In this document: positions 19,630 to 31,700 of the stretch, in pieces
Layout: every line of letters begins with the position of its first letter
Position numbering within the stretch: position 1 is the first letter of the stretch
Assembly: GCA_000226015.1 (NCBI GenBank)
Contig: JH153967.1
Coordinates: 3,615-35,411, forward strand
Reading direction: 5' to 3'
Length of the DNA stretch: 31,797 nucleotides
Origin: Mnemiopsis leidyi
Taxonomy: Eukaryota > Ctenophora > Tentaculata > Lobata > Bolinopsidae
Notes under the pieces: model-generated
The model's input: only the letters and a program-made list of their open reading frames with translations
What the model was told of the DNA's origin: nothing
Database searches by the model: none
Made by a program: the position numbers and the translations under genes

Positions 19630-22482
19630 ATGATATTGTATGTTGCCAAAGACTGTGAAGATTCTCTTGTAGCATTGGTTAGCTTCAAGTTGTCTAGAGT
19701 GAAAGGGAAAAAGGAAATAATAGCACCAGATTCAAAACATATTCCATTTCTTAAGTCTACAAAACAAGTACCATCCTTGCAGCTAGATTCTGGTGATTTT
19801 TTATTCACTTTAGAATCTATACTCTTGTATTTGATTGGAGAGTCTAGCAACATTTCCTTGGATTATCTTGTGTCATCCAAAATTTGCCTCCAAACTCTCA
19901 ACAAGGATATTCCCCCAAAATCATTGTTTGGAGAGAATGAAACTCTGAGTCTTACAGATATGGTTTTGTGGTCAAGACTTAGTGCTTCTCTGCAAGTTTT
20001 GAAAGTATCTAAAAGTCTGTACAGCACATACCCACGGGTAGGGTTTTGGTATGATAAAGTTTCAAATCATGAGTTAGTGGCTGCTACTATGAAAGAATTA
20101 GAGTTTGTCCCCTCAAAAGTTGTTCAGGTTAAAGAACCGAAAGTGTCATCCAAAAAGCAAATTCCCAAGGCCTTGGGAACAAAAATAATCAATGGGGTTT
20201 CAGCAAAAAAGACTGCAGCCGATGCAGTTGAAAATTTTTTGCAAGTATCTGTCACTGAAGATCAAAAAAAGATTGCTCTTAAGAAATGGGTGGAAGGATA
20301 TCCTGTAGCATCTCCAATGAGTCACGAAGATTATCCTAAAAAACCCATCCCAGGCAAGAAAAATAATCTCATTACAAGTGCGCTACCATATGTGAACAAT
20401 GTGCCTCATCTTGGGAACATTATTGGTGCTGTATTAAGCGCTGATTGCTTTGCTAGGTATTGTCGTTTGAAGAATGAAAACACCCTATACATATGTGGAA
20501 CAGATGAATATGGCACTGCTACTGAAACAAAGGCTCTTGCTGAAGGATTAACTCCGCAACAAATTTGTGACAAGTACAATGCCCTTCATAGAGAAATTTA
20601 TTCCTGGTTCAACATCAGTTTCGATTATTTTGGAAGGACAACTACAAAACAGCAAACTGAGATTGCCCAAGATATTTTCTGGAAGTTGCACAAAAATGGC
20701 TTTACTGTTGCTCAAACAGTTGAGCAATTGTTTTGCACTTATTGTAAAAAGTTTTTGGCTGATAGATTTGTTGAAGGAACTTGTCCTTTCTGTGGATTTG
20801 ATGATGCTCGAGGAGACCAGTGTGATAAATGCAGTAAACTGATTAACCCAACAGAACTGAAAGACCCAAGATGCAAAGTTTGCTCAAAGTCACCAGAAGT
20901 CAAAACTTCCAGGCATCTGTTTTTGGACCTGCCAAAGTTAGAGGATAGGATCCAGAAGTTCACTGATGAGAGAGAAGCAATGAAAACTTACAACACTACA
21001 ACAGTTTCAATCACTAACTCATGGATTAAGACAGGTTTAAAACCAAGATGCATCACAAGGGATTTGAAATGGGGTACTCCAGTTCCCCATGAGGATTACA
21101 AAGGAAAGGTGTTCTACGTTTGGTTTGATGCTCCAATTGGATACATTTCAATCACAGCAAATTATATGAAAGAATGGGAATTGTGGTGGAAGAATCCTGA
21201 TAATGTCACACTGCATCAGTTTATGGCAAAAGATAATGTTCCTTTCCATTCAGTTATTTTCCCAGCTTCTTTAATGGCTACAGGTGACAATTGGACAATG
21301 GTCAATACCATGGATGGTATTGACTGGCTACAATATGAGGGCACAAAGTTTTCCAAAAGTCGAGGCACTGGTGTTTTTGGAGATCAAGCAATTGAAACTG
21401 GCATCCCATGTGATATCTTCCGTTGCTACCTCCTACTGAACCGTCCAGAAACTAGTGACACAAACTTTACTTGGGATGGCCTGGCTCAAACTAATAACAA
21501 CATTCTCTTAAACAATCTAGGAAATTTCGTTTTGAGAGCTCTTACTTTCTGTAAAAATTCATTTGGTTCTGAAATCAGGAAAATGGCCTTGAATGCTGAC
21601 GATGAACATTTTATTGCCCTTGTCAATGGACACCTTGCATCTTACTTCAAAAACTTTGATGAAAGAATGATGAGCAGAGCTTTTGAAAGCATTTTTGCTA
21701 TCTCAAAAATAGGGAATCAGTACCTTCAATATAATGCTCCATGGGTTCTCACGAAGGGGAGTGAGGCAGACAAACTACGAGCAGGGTCTGTGATAAGTGT
21801 TGCCACCAATGTAGCAGCTCTTCTATCCGTTATTATATCTCCTTTTATGCCAACCATGTCGAAGGTCCTACAGGAGCAAATGAATATGCCAGCAGATAAA
21901 TTGCTATTTACTGAATGTTTTGTCCCTCTTCTGAAGCCTGGCCATATTATTGGTACACCTTTCCCTCTGTTCTCAAAGATGGAGGACGCTTCAGTTGCTG
22001 CATTTAAAACCAAGTTTTCTGGTCAAGATAGTTCCTCTGCTAATGCTCCTGTAACTGATGTTGAGAGTCTGCAGAGAGAGATTGAGAAGCAAGGGAATAA
22101 AGTTCGGGAGCTAAAAGCATCTAAGGCAAATCCAGATGAAATAAAGGCTGAGGTTGCAAAATTGCTAGATCTTAAGAAGAAACTCCCTGCTGAGCTTCAA
22201 CAGAAACCTTCAAATGGTAAAACTAAACCATCTGCAAAATCTCAGGCTAAACCACAGCCTAAAGTTCAGAATCCTTCCAAAGCCAAAATCGAAATAACCC
22301 CTGAAATAGCTGCCCTTCAGGGAAAAATTGAAGCTCAGGGTCTAAAGGTTAGAGATTTAAAAGGAAAGGGTTCTGATAAAAGCATCATTGATGCTGAGGT
22401 AAAGATACTATTAGATCTCAAGTCTCAACTCCCGCCAGAGTTACAACCACAGCCTTCTGGGAAGAAAGGGAAAAAGAAGTGA
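19630..22482 (+). CDS. MARS1: Cytosolic methionyl-tRNA synthetase, single coding exon
   Basis: 950 aa; charges tRNA-Met with methionine in the cytosol. Residues 1 to about 160 resemble the N-terminal GST-like domain that docks into the multi-synthetase complex. The catalytic Rossmann fold has the HIGH-type motif HLGN at 260-263 and the KMSKS-type motif KFSKS at 573-577. Zinc knuckles are present with Cys 369, 372, 385, 388, 398, 401, 415 and 418. After the anticodon-binding helical domain come two WHEP domains (about 811-856 and 892-937), joined by a Lys/Pro-rich linker, then a Lys-rich end. Human MARS1 (900 aa) has one WHEP. The start follows AATCTCAG at 19620-19627 by two bases, which looks like a 3' splice site of a 5' UTR intron or trans-splice site. 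The coding part has no intron. PREB starts 287 bp after the stop on the same strand. Confidence 0.97.
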   Translation: MILYVAKDCEDSLVALVSFKLSRVKGKKEIIAPDSKHIPFLKSTKQVPSLQLDSGDFLFTLESILLYLIGESSNISLDYLVSSKICLQTLNKDIPPKSLFGENETLSLTDMVLWSRLSASLQVLKVSKSLYSTYPRVGFWYDKVSNHELVAATMKELEFVPSKVVQVKEPKVSSKKQIPKALGTKIINGVSAKKTAADAVENFLQVSVTEDQKKIALKKWVEGYPVASPMSHEDYPKKPIPGKKNNLITSALPYVNNVPHLGNIIGAVLSADCFARYCRLKNENTLYICGTDEYGTATETKALAEGLTPQQICDKYNALHREIYSWFNISFDYFGRTTTKQQTEIAQDIFWKLHKNGFTVAQTVEQLFCTYCKKFLADRFVEGTCPFCGFDDARGDQCDKCSKLINPTELKDPRCKVCSKSPEVKTSRHLFLDLPKLEDRIQKFTDEREAMKTYNTTTVSITNSWIKTGLKPRCITRDLKWGTPVPHEDYKGKVFYVWFDAPIGYISITANYMKEWELWWKNPDNVTLHQFMAKDNVPFHSVIFPASLMATGDNWTMVNTMDGIDWLQYEGTKFSKSRGTGVFGDQAIETGIPCDIFRCYLLLNRPETSDTNFTWDGLAQTNNNILLNNLGNFVLRALTFCKNSFGSEIRKMALNADDEHFIALVNGHLASYFKNFDERMMSRAFESIFAISKIGNQYLQYNAPWVLTKGSEADKLRAGSVISVATNVAALLSVIISPFMPTMSKVLQEQMNMPADKLLFTECFVPLLKPGHIIGTPFPLFSKMEDASVAAFKTKFSGQDSSSANAPVTDVESLQREIEKQGNKVRELKASKANPDEIKAEVAKLLDLKKKLPAELQQKPSNGKTKPSAKSQAKPQPKVQNPSKAKIEITPEIAALQGKIEAQGLKVRDLKGKGSDKSIIDAEVKILLDLKSQLPPELQPQPSGKKGKKK

Positions 22483-22695
22483 TCTCTTTCGACTCAGGGA
22501 TTAGTGTCGAAAATTTTGGTTTTGTCTTAAATTTTAATCTTATTTGATCTTTATAAAACGTTTTATTCGTGTACATGATGGTTTTACAGATTCTATTTTT
22601 CTTCAGATGTAGCTTTATTCCAAAATCCAAATTCATGAATAACCCGAACAGGACTAAGACTTTTTTAACGCTATATATGATAAATTTAAAAAACT

Positions 22696-22701
22696 AATAA
22701 A
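22696..22701 (+). terminator. Likely MARS1 poly(A) signal
   Basis: AATAAA lies 214 bp after the MARS1 stop and 69 bp before the PREB start codon, followed by A-rich sequence. Confidence 0.55.
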
Positions 22702-22769
22702 TTCAAGTCATCAAAAAATAATAATTTTGCAGACCACATTATTCACTCTGACAGAAATGTCCTATTAGG

Positions 22770-25700
22770 ATGAGTGGATGCTCTGTAGATTTTCCTATCT
22801 ACGACATCACCAGTATTGACAGTGTGCGTGTAGCACTGTGTGGAGGTGGAGGTGCAGTAAAGTCAGGTGTTCCTAATGCTGTCGTAAGTTTTATTTCGCT
22901 TGGAATGTATTTCCTCTCCCCACATCTTGTAAGTTATGGGTTAGATAAATGCGGGCTTACTTTTTAATTCGAAGTCTTAACAATATAAAACAGTTTAATT
23001 CATGCAACTAGCTTTGGTTAGACTACAATGCTCATAACAGGAAGTGTACGATACTCGAGGAAAGGGTTTAGTGCTTGCATACAGATATGACTGTGAGCGA
23101 GCAGCTCCTACATGTATCGCTGCTCACCCGGGAGAGCCTATATTAGCGGTTGGAGTTGATCACAACTTGCTTATTCTTGAGGTTTGTGATAAATCTTGTG
23201 AAAAGCCGACTTTTAATTTTCATGATCAGTCAAGCAGTTTAGTTCTCTATTTGGGATTTTTGACAAAATGCCAAAGAGCTATGTATTTAAATGAAAATGC
23301 ACATTGATAAGTGATAACCTTTTAATATCAGATCGAGAAGAAACAGAAACTGAACAAACAAGTTCCTACTTTAAAGAAAGTTCTGCAAAGAGAGGTCGTC
23401 AAGGTGGGAAAATTTCTCCAAGCACTAAGTTACCCCTTGATAGTCTTAATTTCTTGTATGGAATAAGGCACTGAGAAGTGAAAACTTATCAAGCTAAAAA
23501 TCGTGTAACTTACCAATAACTTGAATCTTGAATCCAAGTGAAAATTTTTTCAATACCGTTTTCTGTTAAATCAACTCATTGCAAACTTTACTAAATTGTT
23601 CATGAAATCAAGAATTGTACCCACCAATATTTATCTCTGGCAAACGCTAGATTTTTATCTGTTCAATTCCACACTAGCTAAATCCAATGCAACAGTTGTT
23701 GGAATAAAAAAAATTTAGCACTATAATACCTACAAACAGAAAACTACAATGAACGAAAAAAACAGCAACTATCAAGTTCAATTTTCACTAAAAGCAAAGC
23801 GAAAAGGCAAATATTTAAATCAGTTTAATTTGTAAAAAAATTCCTCCCACTCACTTAATGAATAACTTCTAAAATGTTTCATGTAGATTCAAAATGTCTA
23901 AGGTCCATCGTCGATTGCTTTTGCTTTTGAAGTGAATGAAGGTTGTATCACTCTTACGAGGTTTTGTACTGATTGTTTCTCACACCTTACTTCTGGTGTT
24001 TTCCTGCAATGGGAGGTGAGTCATTTTTGTTAGAGTACTGATTAAGACAGAAAGAGTTTTGAAGGTCTTTAAAAGTTTTGTCTTTCCGGCCTCATCTCTG
24101 TTGTCTAACTACTTTACGAAAAAATGTGGATGCTTTGTTTAAATTAAAGTATCTTCATGTGTATTTTTGCCGTTGGTTACAACATGGTCCCCAGTTTGTT
24201 ATTGCGTTGAGAATAACATTTTCAAACGAACCTATGACATTTATCATGAGCTTTTGTCATGCTACATCGTTGTTGTCTGACTACTAAGATTCACTCTTCG
24301 ATCTGTATCGTTCGTGCTGGAGTTTTCCCTTTGACCTAAAGATTCCTCTGAACATAAGTATGAAGACTAGTTTAAAGTACAGTAAAACCTCTATTTACCG
24401 GGCCTCTCGGGGGAATAGGAGAAGGCCGGGTGAATCGATAGACAAGGTAAAAAGAGGCACAGTCAATAGAGGTTTTACTGAACAGTGAAATTTATGAGTT
24501 ATGTACATCAGTCATTACAGCAGACAGCTAGGTGTTACTCAGGTTCTAATTTCAATCTAGAAAGTTTGTTCCACTTTACCTCTGGCAACTGAGAAAGTTA
24601 GTGTCTGAGCTAGCAGTTGCAATCTAGACCAGACAAATTTTCTGAAGCTCCTCACAGTCAGACAGTAAATGTAGAAATTACATGTCGTATTCAGGTACAA
24701 CAAGATCCCGGCTATTTTCCTATACGTAACTGTTAGTCCTATTGATGTTCCTAATATGAACTGAGCAAAAAAAGGCAGCAAGGAAACGCAGAACACAGTT
24801 GCAGTTAGAACTGTTGTCATGATTCCTTGCCACTTCAAACTCCCACTCCTCCTCGAAGCAATTCGTTTAGCTAACACCAGCAAAAACACGGATGCAGCTA
24901 CTATCAGGCATGTAGGGAGGATGTAGAAGAGGAAGGTAAAAGTAGGTAACAGATAGTTCCAGATGTTTGATGAGAAACTGTATGAACATCCATAGCCGAT
25001 GTATAAGAACTGAATATCTCCCCTATCCAAGGCTAAAAATGCGACAGGAGGGCTCATTGAGATCCCCCAACATGCGCCACAGAACATGTGAGCTCTCTTG
25101 GACGATGCTGTTCCAAATACGAGCGGGTACTTAACGAGGAGAAGTTTGCTCAGGGTCATAGTACAGATGAGAAAAACGCTTGTTTGGTTGACATAAAATG
25201 CTGCATATATGTATACTCGGCAAAATATATCGCTTAGAACCCACGTATCGTTAATGATCGTGACAAACATTGGCAGAACTTGCAAAGTGGTCACTAGCAA
25301 ATCGCAAACTGCAATATGCTGGATTATAGTCACAATAACTCTATGGAGTCTGATGGCCTTGTACTTGATGGATGCAACAAGAATGGTCGTGTCGCCGATC
25401 AAAGAAGAGAGGATCACAAAGAGATAATATCCAGCCCAAATGTATCTCTGAGACTCACTTTCAAGACTGTATTTAGTTTTGTTCCTTATCTCGGGATCGA
25501 ATACAATCATTATTCTCAATTCTTTTCTGTAGGTTTTCTAATATAATGATATAAATGGAAAACTGATTGACCAGCCTGACACATACAGAAGTGTACAAAT
25601 AAAATGTAACAAAGTAAGTTTCACAACTCAGTTTTTACTTCCTTGAGATACTATTAAGTTCCTTAATTTCAGAAGCAACTTCGCTACTCAGCTGCAAGTT

Positions 25701-28700
25701 TTCCATTATTTGCGAACATTGGATATCAAGTAATAATCGCAAGACACAATTAATCCCTACCTTAATACTACAGCAGCAACATGAGATTGCAGAAATTTAA
25801 CTTCCTCTTCACTCGGCAATTTTTCTACTCAGTGTGAGAATCAGTCGCATAACACATTGTGTGCCGTCGACCAGATAAGACAATTTAGAATTACCGTATC
25901 AGTATTTTTTGCATTCACAATTAAATGTTATCCCAAATACTAGTCTAAGTTTTTTCTAGCCTAACATGGCAATGCTTATATTTTGGCATTTTGAAAAAGG
26001 CAAGTAAGGGCCAAACAAGATGTCCAAAAAAGGTCTTGGGCTTCAGAACTGTCAACTTTTAGATCAAAATGCTGGCCTTACTTTTTTCTAGCTCAAATTT
26101 GAAAATTTGCATCTTGTGATCATTGAAAGGCCCTCTGATCAAATTTCAACATTGCCTATGATAACATCGACCTCGATAAGATATACAAGACTTGTTTTTA
26201 TGTCCCTATCCGTTTGGGCTCCAACTTGTTTTCAAAAAGTGTCGGGGTGTCGAGTCTTATGCCACTCTCCAAGTGTTCAAGCATAGGGCTGGCAGCATTT
26301 TCTCTTGTTTCAAACCAGAGCTTAAAATTTAAGTGTTCAAGCATAGGGCTGGCAGCATTTTCTCTTGTTTCAAACCAGAGCTAAAATTCAAGTGTTCAAG
26401 CATAGGGCTGGCAGCATTTTCTCTTCTTTCAAACCAGAGCTAAAATTCAAGTGTTCAAGCATAGGGCTGGCAGCATTTTCTCTTGTTTCAAACCAGAGCT
26501 AAAATTTGACGAAAATTCGATTGAGAGCGGTCTCGAAGTCCAAAAATTGCAGGCAAAATTTCTTCTTTGGGTTGGTCTAAAACTAGAACTTACAACTTAC
26601 AACTTAGAGCCAAGATGCCAAAAGTAATATGCGCCCGACAAGGTATGTAAGAACAGAAATCATACTCTACATACATACGTACAGCTCAGCAAATCACCGC
26701 AGCTTTACTAATCAAACAAAACGAAAATGGTGTAGAGGTGAGAAAATATGATATTCTCCTTTCGCTTACAACTATGTACATTCAATGTGTTATGGTTCTT
26801 TCCAGAGACTTTTACAAAACTATCTAAATTCACCAGTGTAAGGGACTTACAGCACTGATATTGCCAGTACCAAACTAAACCTTGGAATATCAACGGCTGG
26901 CAAAAAAAAGAGTTTAAGTTTAAGCTATCAACTTTGACTTCACTTTTACAGAGTCAGAAAAAATATAGCTCAGTAGTATACTATTTAAGCTCCATGTCTC
27001 TCATTCCAGTGTTTCAAATTCGATGAAACAATGTACATGTCAAACCTACAAAGACAGACTAATTTTTAGTCGGCAGTCGCAAGAATTAATGAGGAGTTCT
27101 AAATAAGGCTGAGAAGGACAACTTAGATCCAACATTCAACATCTACTCAAGTTTCTCAACTTTAATGTTGCACGTACAGCTTTTCAGATTAATCGGGTTT
27201 AGGACAACTCGCCCAAAAGAAATGGAATGTACCAGATCAGGTGATTATTGAGACAGATCAGGTGATTATTTGAGTGGGTGACAGGGCAAAATGCCCACTT
27301 GCCAAAACGTGAAGTCACATTAGAGATGAAATCACAATACCTCACACATGGAATCACAATATTATTGTCACATTTTGCACATCCATTTTGCAGTCCCAGC
27401 TCAGACACCTGAATATACGTCCTTAACATCTTAGTAGTGGATTCTGGAGAGTAAGCAACATTTTGCACATAACCTAATCCATTAATATGCATAGTGCATG
27501 CATTGTATTATGTAGCTCAAATGTGTAGGTCACATTCACAAACATGATCTGATTTATTCGGAATTGAACTAATCCACGCGAAAGAAAAAAGACTAGTCAC
27601 GGGAACTCAGCAACAGACCCTAAGAAAATTCGTCTCAAAACTGCTACCCAACCATGCCGAACGATTTTTTCTGCATCAGGTCCTTTATTCCTGCATTAAT
27701 ATCATGTTCCAATGTCAAATTGAAGATTATAGGATCTAGTCTTGCACCTGCCAAGGCAAATGTTAGAATGGTCTTAATGGCTCAAGAATGATTACTGCTC
27801 AATTTTTCAAATTTCTGTACCGTAAATCTCTATGATTACTGACGGACCAGTGACCAGTGCAAGCTTGTTCTGATAATATTGACCTAGAAATACAACAGAA
27901 AAATACGACTCCAAGAGAAAGGTAGAAAACCAGAAACACATACCTGTGCAGCAGACATGAAAAAGAAGGCGAGTGGGGATTCAGCAATAGACCTTCAGCC
28001 CTGTACTGCAAAGCTCTTCTTCTATTCGGAGACTGAAATTCGCCTGGAGTCTACATAGTCACAATCCACAACCGCAAACCTAAGGCTGGAATGATGAAGC
28101 CTAAGGCGCCATGGCGGGAATAAAGAGAAAAGTTGTTTCTAAAAACAAATCATGACACCACATGGTATGAGTGTACCATGTCACCCTCAATACTTGGTAT
28201 AAGTGAGATTCCCACCAGATGTAAACCTGGTCAGGAGCCGTTTCAAACAAACTTCATTCTGAATGTGAGTAATGGCTCTAGGATCCTCGTGAGAATTTGG
28301 GCGAGTTGTCGATTTCCGTTTATTTGAGGTGGGTATTACAGAAGGCAATTTTACTACTCGGACATTCAACATTATTAAAAGGTTAAGAGGGAAGGTCTAT
28401 AGAGTTCACGTGAAATTATATATTATCCAGGAGGGTAAAACTATGAAATGTATGATCAATATTCAACCTCTATCTCTAAACTGAATTCTTTATCTCTCGC
28501 TCGCAAAACTTTAGGTAAAATCAGAGATAAGGTTACTTCTCAGTCTTGTCGGTTAATGTTAAACCCACCGCAGAGCTTCTGAAAATTGTTGAAATTCTGT
28601 TGAATCAGTTGAAATATAATTGTAATGAGTTCAGAATAGCTCAGTCACGTGATTACAAACGCCTTGCCGAGTTCTTCTTCTTTATGAAGCGATACAGCCG

Positions 28701-31700
28701 ATATCACCAACCACCTACTCACAAAACACCAAATCTGACCACTCTAAACCGTTACTTTTTTGCCTTCGGTAAGAAAGAAAAGATGGAGAAAAACTGTTAG
28801 AGAGTAAACTGAAATGCTGTGTTGATTGTTGTAAGGGCTGATTAAGCTTCACAACAGGTGACAGACAAGGCGGAGATAGTGAAGTGTGTGACGTTTTGTT
28901 GTTTTGGAGAGAAGTTAGTCACAGTTGGTGAGGATAACGGCATAACTATTTGGGAGGTTCGTTTTTCGGTTTAGTCGCAGTTTTTAGCTGCAGTTTTTAG
29001 TTGTAGTTCTAGTTGTAGTTCTAGTTGTAGTACCTAGTTGTAGTTCTAGTTGTAGTTTCCAGTTCAAGTGAGTCATTGCTCGGTAGGAACTAACTATTAG
29101 TTACACTGTACTCGTCAATGATAATTCCAAGAAAAAAGTCACAGTTTGTTGCAACAAGTAGCAAGTACCCTATTTCTAACAGTATCCGAGCATGGTGCGG
29201 CGGTGGCGAATCACCCAACACCTCAGTGAAGTCACACAAGTAACCGCGCACACGATGGGAGAACCGGAGATCGTCACGTCTACACGAGGCAGCGAGTGTT
29301 TTGTTTGGGATGTGGAAACCGGGATGCAGAAAGCACAACTGAAGTTTAGCGGAACTGTACCCAACGCTAAATACCGATATCGAAATATAAGGTGCAGTGT
29401 TACTTTTATCATCGATATGTTGCTGGATATAATAAAGTCACTGTATAGTGTATGGTAAAGAAACCTGAAAAAAGTACTCATTAAATAATTGGTACAATGA
29501 GGAATATCTGCGTTTTAAACCTACTTTAGCTACTTAAATATTAGTGCTATAAACTGAACAACTAAAATAATTAAATTCTACAGATACGGCTGTACGGGAG
29601 AAACTTTCTACTCAGTGATCGTACCAATAGCGTGGAGTAACAAGACTTCTATGTCTCACCTTGTTAAGTACGACACTGCAACCACGCCCTGGTCAATTAT
29701 CAGGTGATTATGTGATTAGCTACTGGTTTAGGAGTCTAAACCTGCTAATCTGTTGCTTTCAAGTTTTGGACGAGCAAATTTTCGACATTTTGATTTCAAT
29801 GGATTGTAGAAGGTTTGAGCAAGAGTTAGAACTTGGAAGTTTCTCAGTAATTCTATACCAAGTTAAAATTATTCAATTCATCAGTTACTTATAAATTCAT
29901 TGTAGTTATAAGTTCTTAATATGTAGACATCAACATTGAACAAACTCTTTCCCTAGAGAGTTTACAATAAAAGGAGAGCCGCTATCTGAGCTCGCTGTTT
30001 CTTCAAATGAGACATTTATAGCTACATCCAGCTCTAACGGTCATGTTTACATTCTAGACGCCCACTCTTTGGGGGTAAGTTTGTATGTATTCATGCTACG
30101 CCCTGTTCGAATAAGTAAATGGGAGAAATAATATGATTTATTCCGGTATATTATCGGGTATATGATTTTCGTTTTAGGTTTTAGTGGTTTGAAACAAAAC
30201 AAATATCAATTTTACTCTATGTCATAATTTACTTGAAGAACAAATTTTTAATTTAATGCCTGTCCAGTTAAGGGCTCTAACCAAAATCAAAATTGGGTGT
30301 CACGAAAAAAATAAATTTACAGTCAATCTAAGCCTCACGTTTATGTCATTCAGCTTGCCTACATGTACTCATGTAGTTGTCAAATTAATACTGGTATACC
30401 ATCACAAATGTTTTACGCGACTACACCCTTGTTCTTGCTGTAACAAGCAGCTACCAAACACAGAACTTCAAACACAATGACGACCACAATTCCAGCCAAA
30501 ATCAGAATCCCAAAATCGCTCCCCAAGTCATTAATCTTCTCAGTGCAGCTCTTGTCAAAAGTTTTATCAGCACAACTTACAAGCGGGGCTGTCATGTCCT
30601 TGCCGCTCCAATCATTGCAACAACCAGGAGGGACAGTATAACTGCTTGTTTCTTCATCCTTTCTCCAGAAACTAGGCCCTTCAACCAGGCCACAACACTG
30701 AAAAACAAACTGTGCCGAGTTTACCGCCAGAGCCTTGTTGCTTGCTATCGTAGATCCGTCTTGCTCTACATACGCCTTCCTGTAATCTCCGAACAGCTCT
30801 GTCGCAAATTCCTGTGCTTGCTTAACAAAGTCGTCCTTCTTGACAATGCCCAGAACTATCACCGCCACCTCTAAGATGATAATCAGAAAGACGATGATAA
30901 AGTACAGGTTGAGCAGGTTGGAGTTACTTGAAGCAGCCCCCCAGCAGCCTAACATCCCCACCACAAACAGTGCTGCTCCGGTTATCATCACGGGAATCAG
31001 AACTGAGTTGACATTGATGGAGTAGTCTTTTAGATCGGGGAAGAAATCGAACTGTTTGACATAGAACACTATTCCAGCTGCAAGTAGGGCTCCACCCACT
31101 ACTGTAACTACCAAGTTGGTCAGAAAAAGGAGCGTTTTGAGGAAAAATTCGCTGCAACCCATGTTTGACTGTGAGCAAAATGGCAACTGATTAGACGTTA
31201 GAAAACTTTGAAAAGAGACTCAGATCTGTGCAAGTTGTAATGTGCTCCTTTATCAAACTTGTCAAACTTTGTGCAGATTTTTGGTTTGAAACTAACTTTA
31301 GTCGAGATCGGGTGCATACGTCCGAGTTGGGCCCTGCCCCTGGAAATGGTGACAACCTCGGAGCAATCTTACACCTAAATCAACCCAAGCTTATGACCAG
31401 TTTCAAATTATTCTAATTATATATTACTAATTATATATTACTATTTATCACTTTCTAATTTGTAGTTAAGTAGATTTCACTCAACTAAGCTTCCCTCTTT
31501 CTCAGTTAAGACGACGTGTTTTTGAAGCACACGGACTGTTCGTAACAGGTCTCTGCTTCACGTCAAGTCACACAGACGACCAGTTCAAGTTGCTGAGTGT
31601 CAGCGCAGACAGAGAATGTAAAGTTCACAATCCCCACCTGGCTGATCCGGTCAGGTTCCTAAAAGCAGCCCTTCTCCTTCTCCTATTTATTGGTGAGTTT

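Noticed and set aside
28546..28800. 84-codon open frame on + strand
   Set aside because: It starts with a non-ATG codon, has no homology, and is not needed for PREB continuity.
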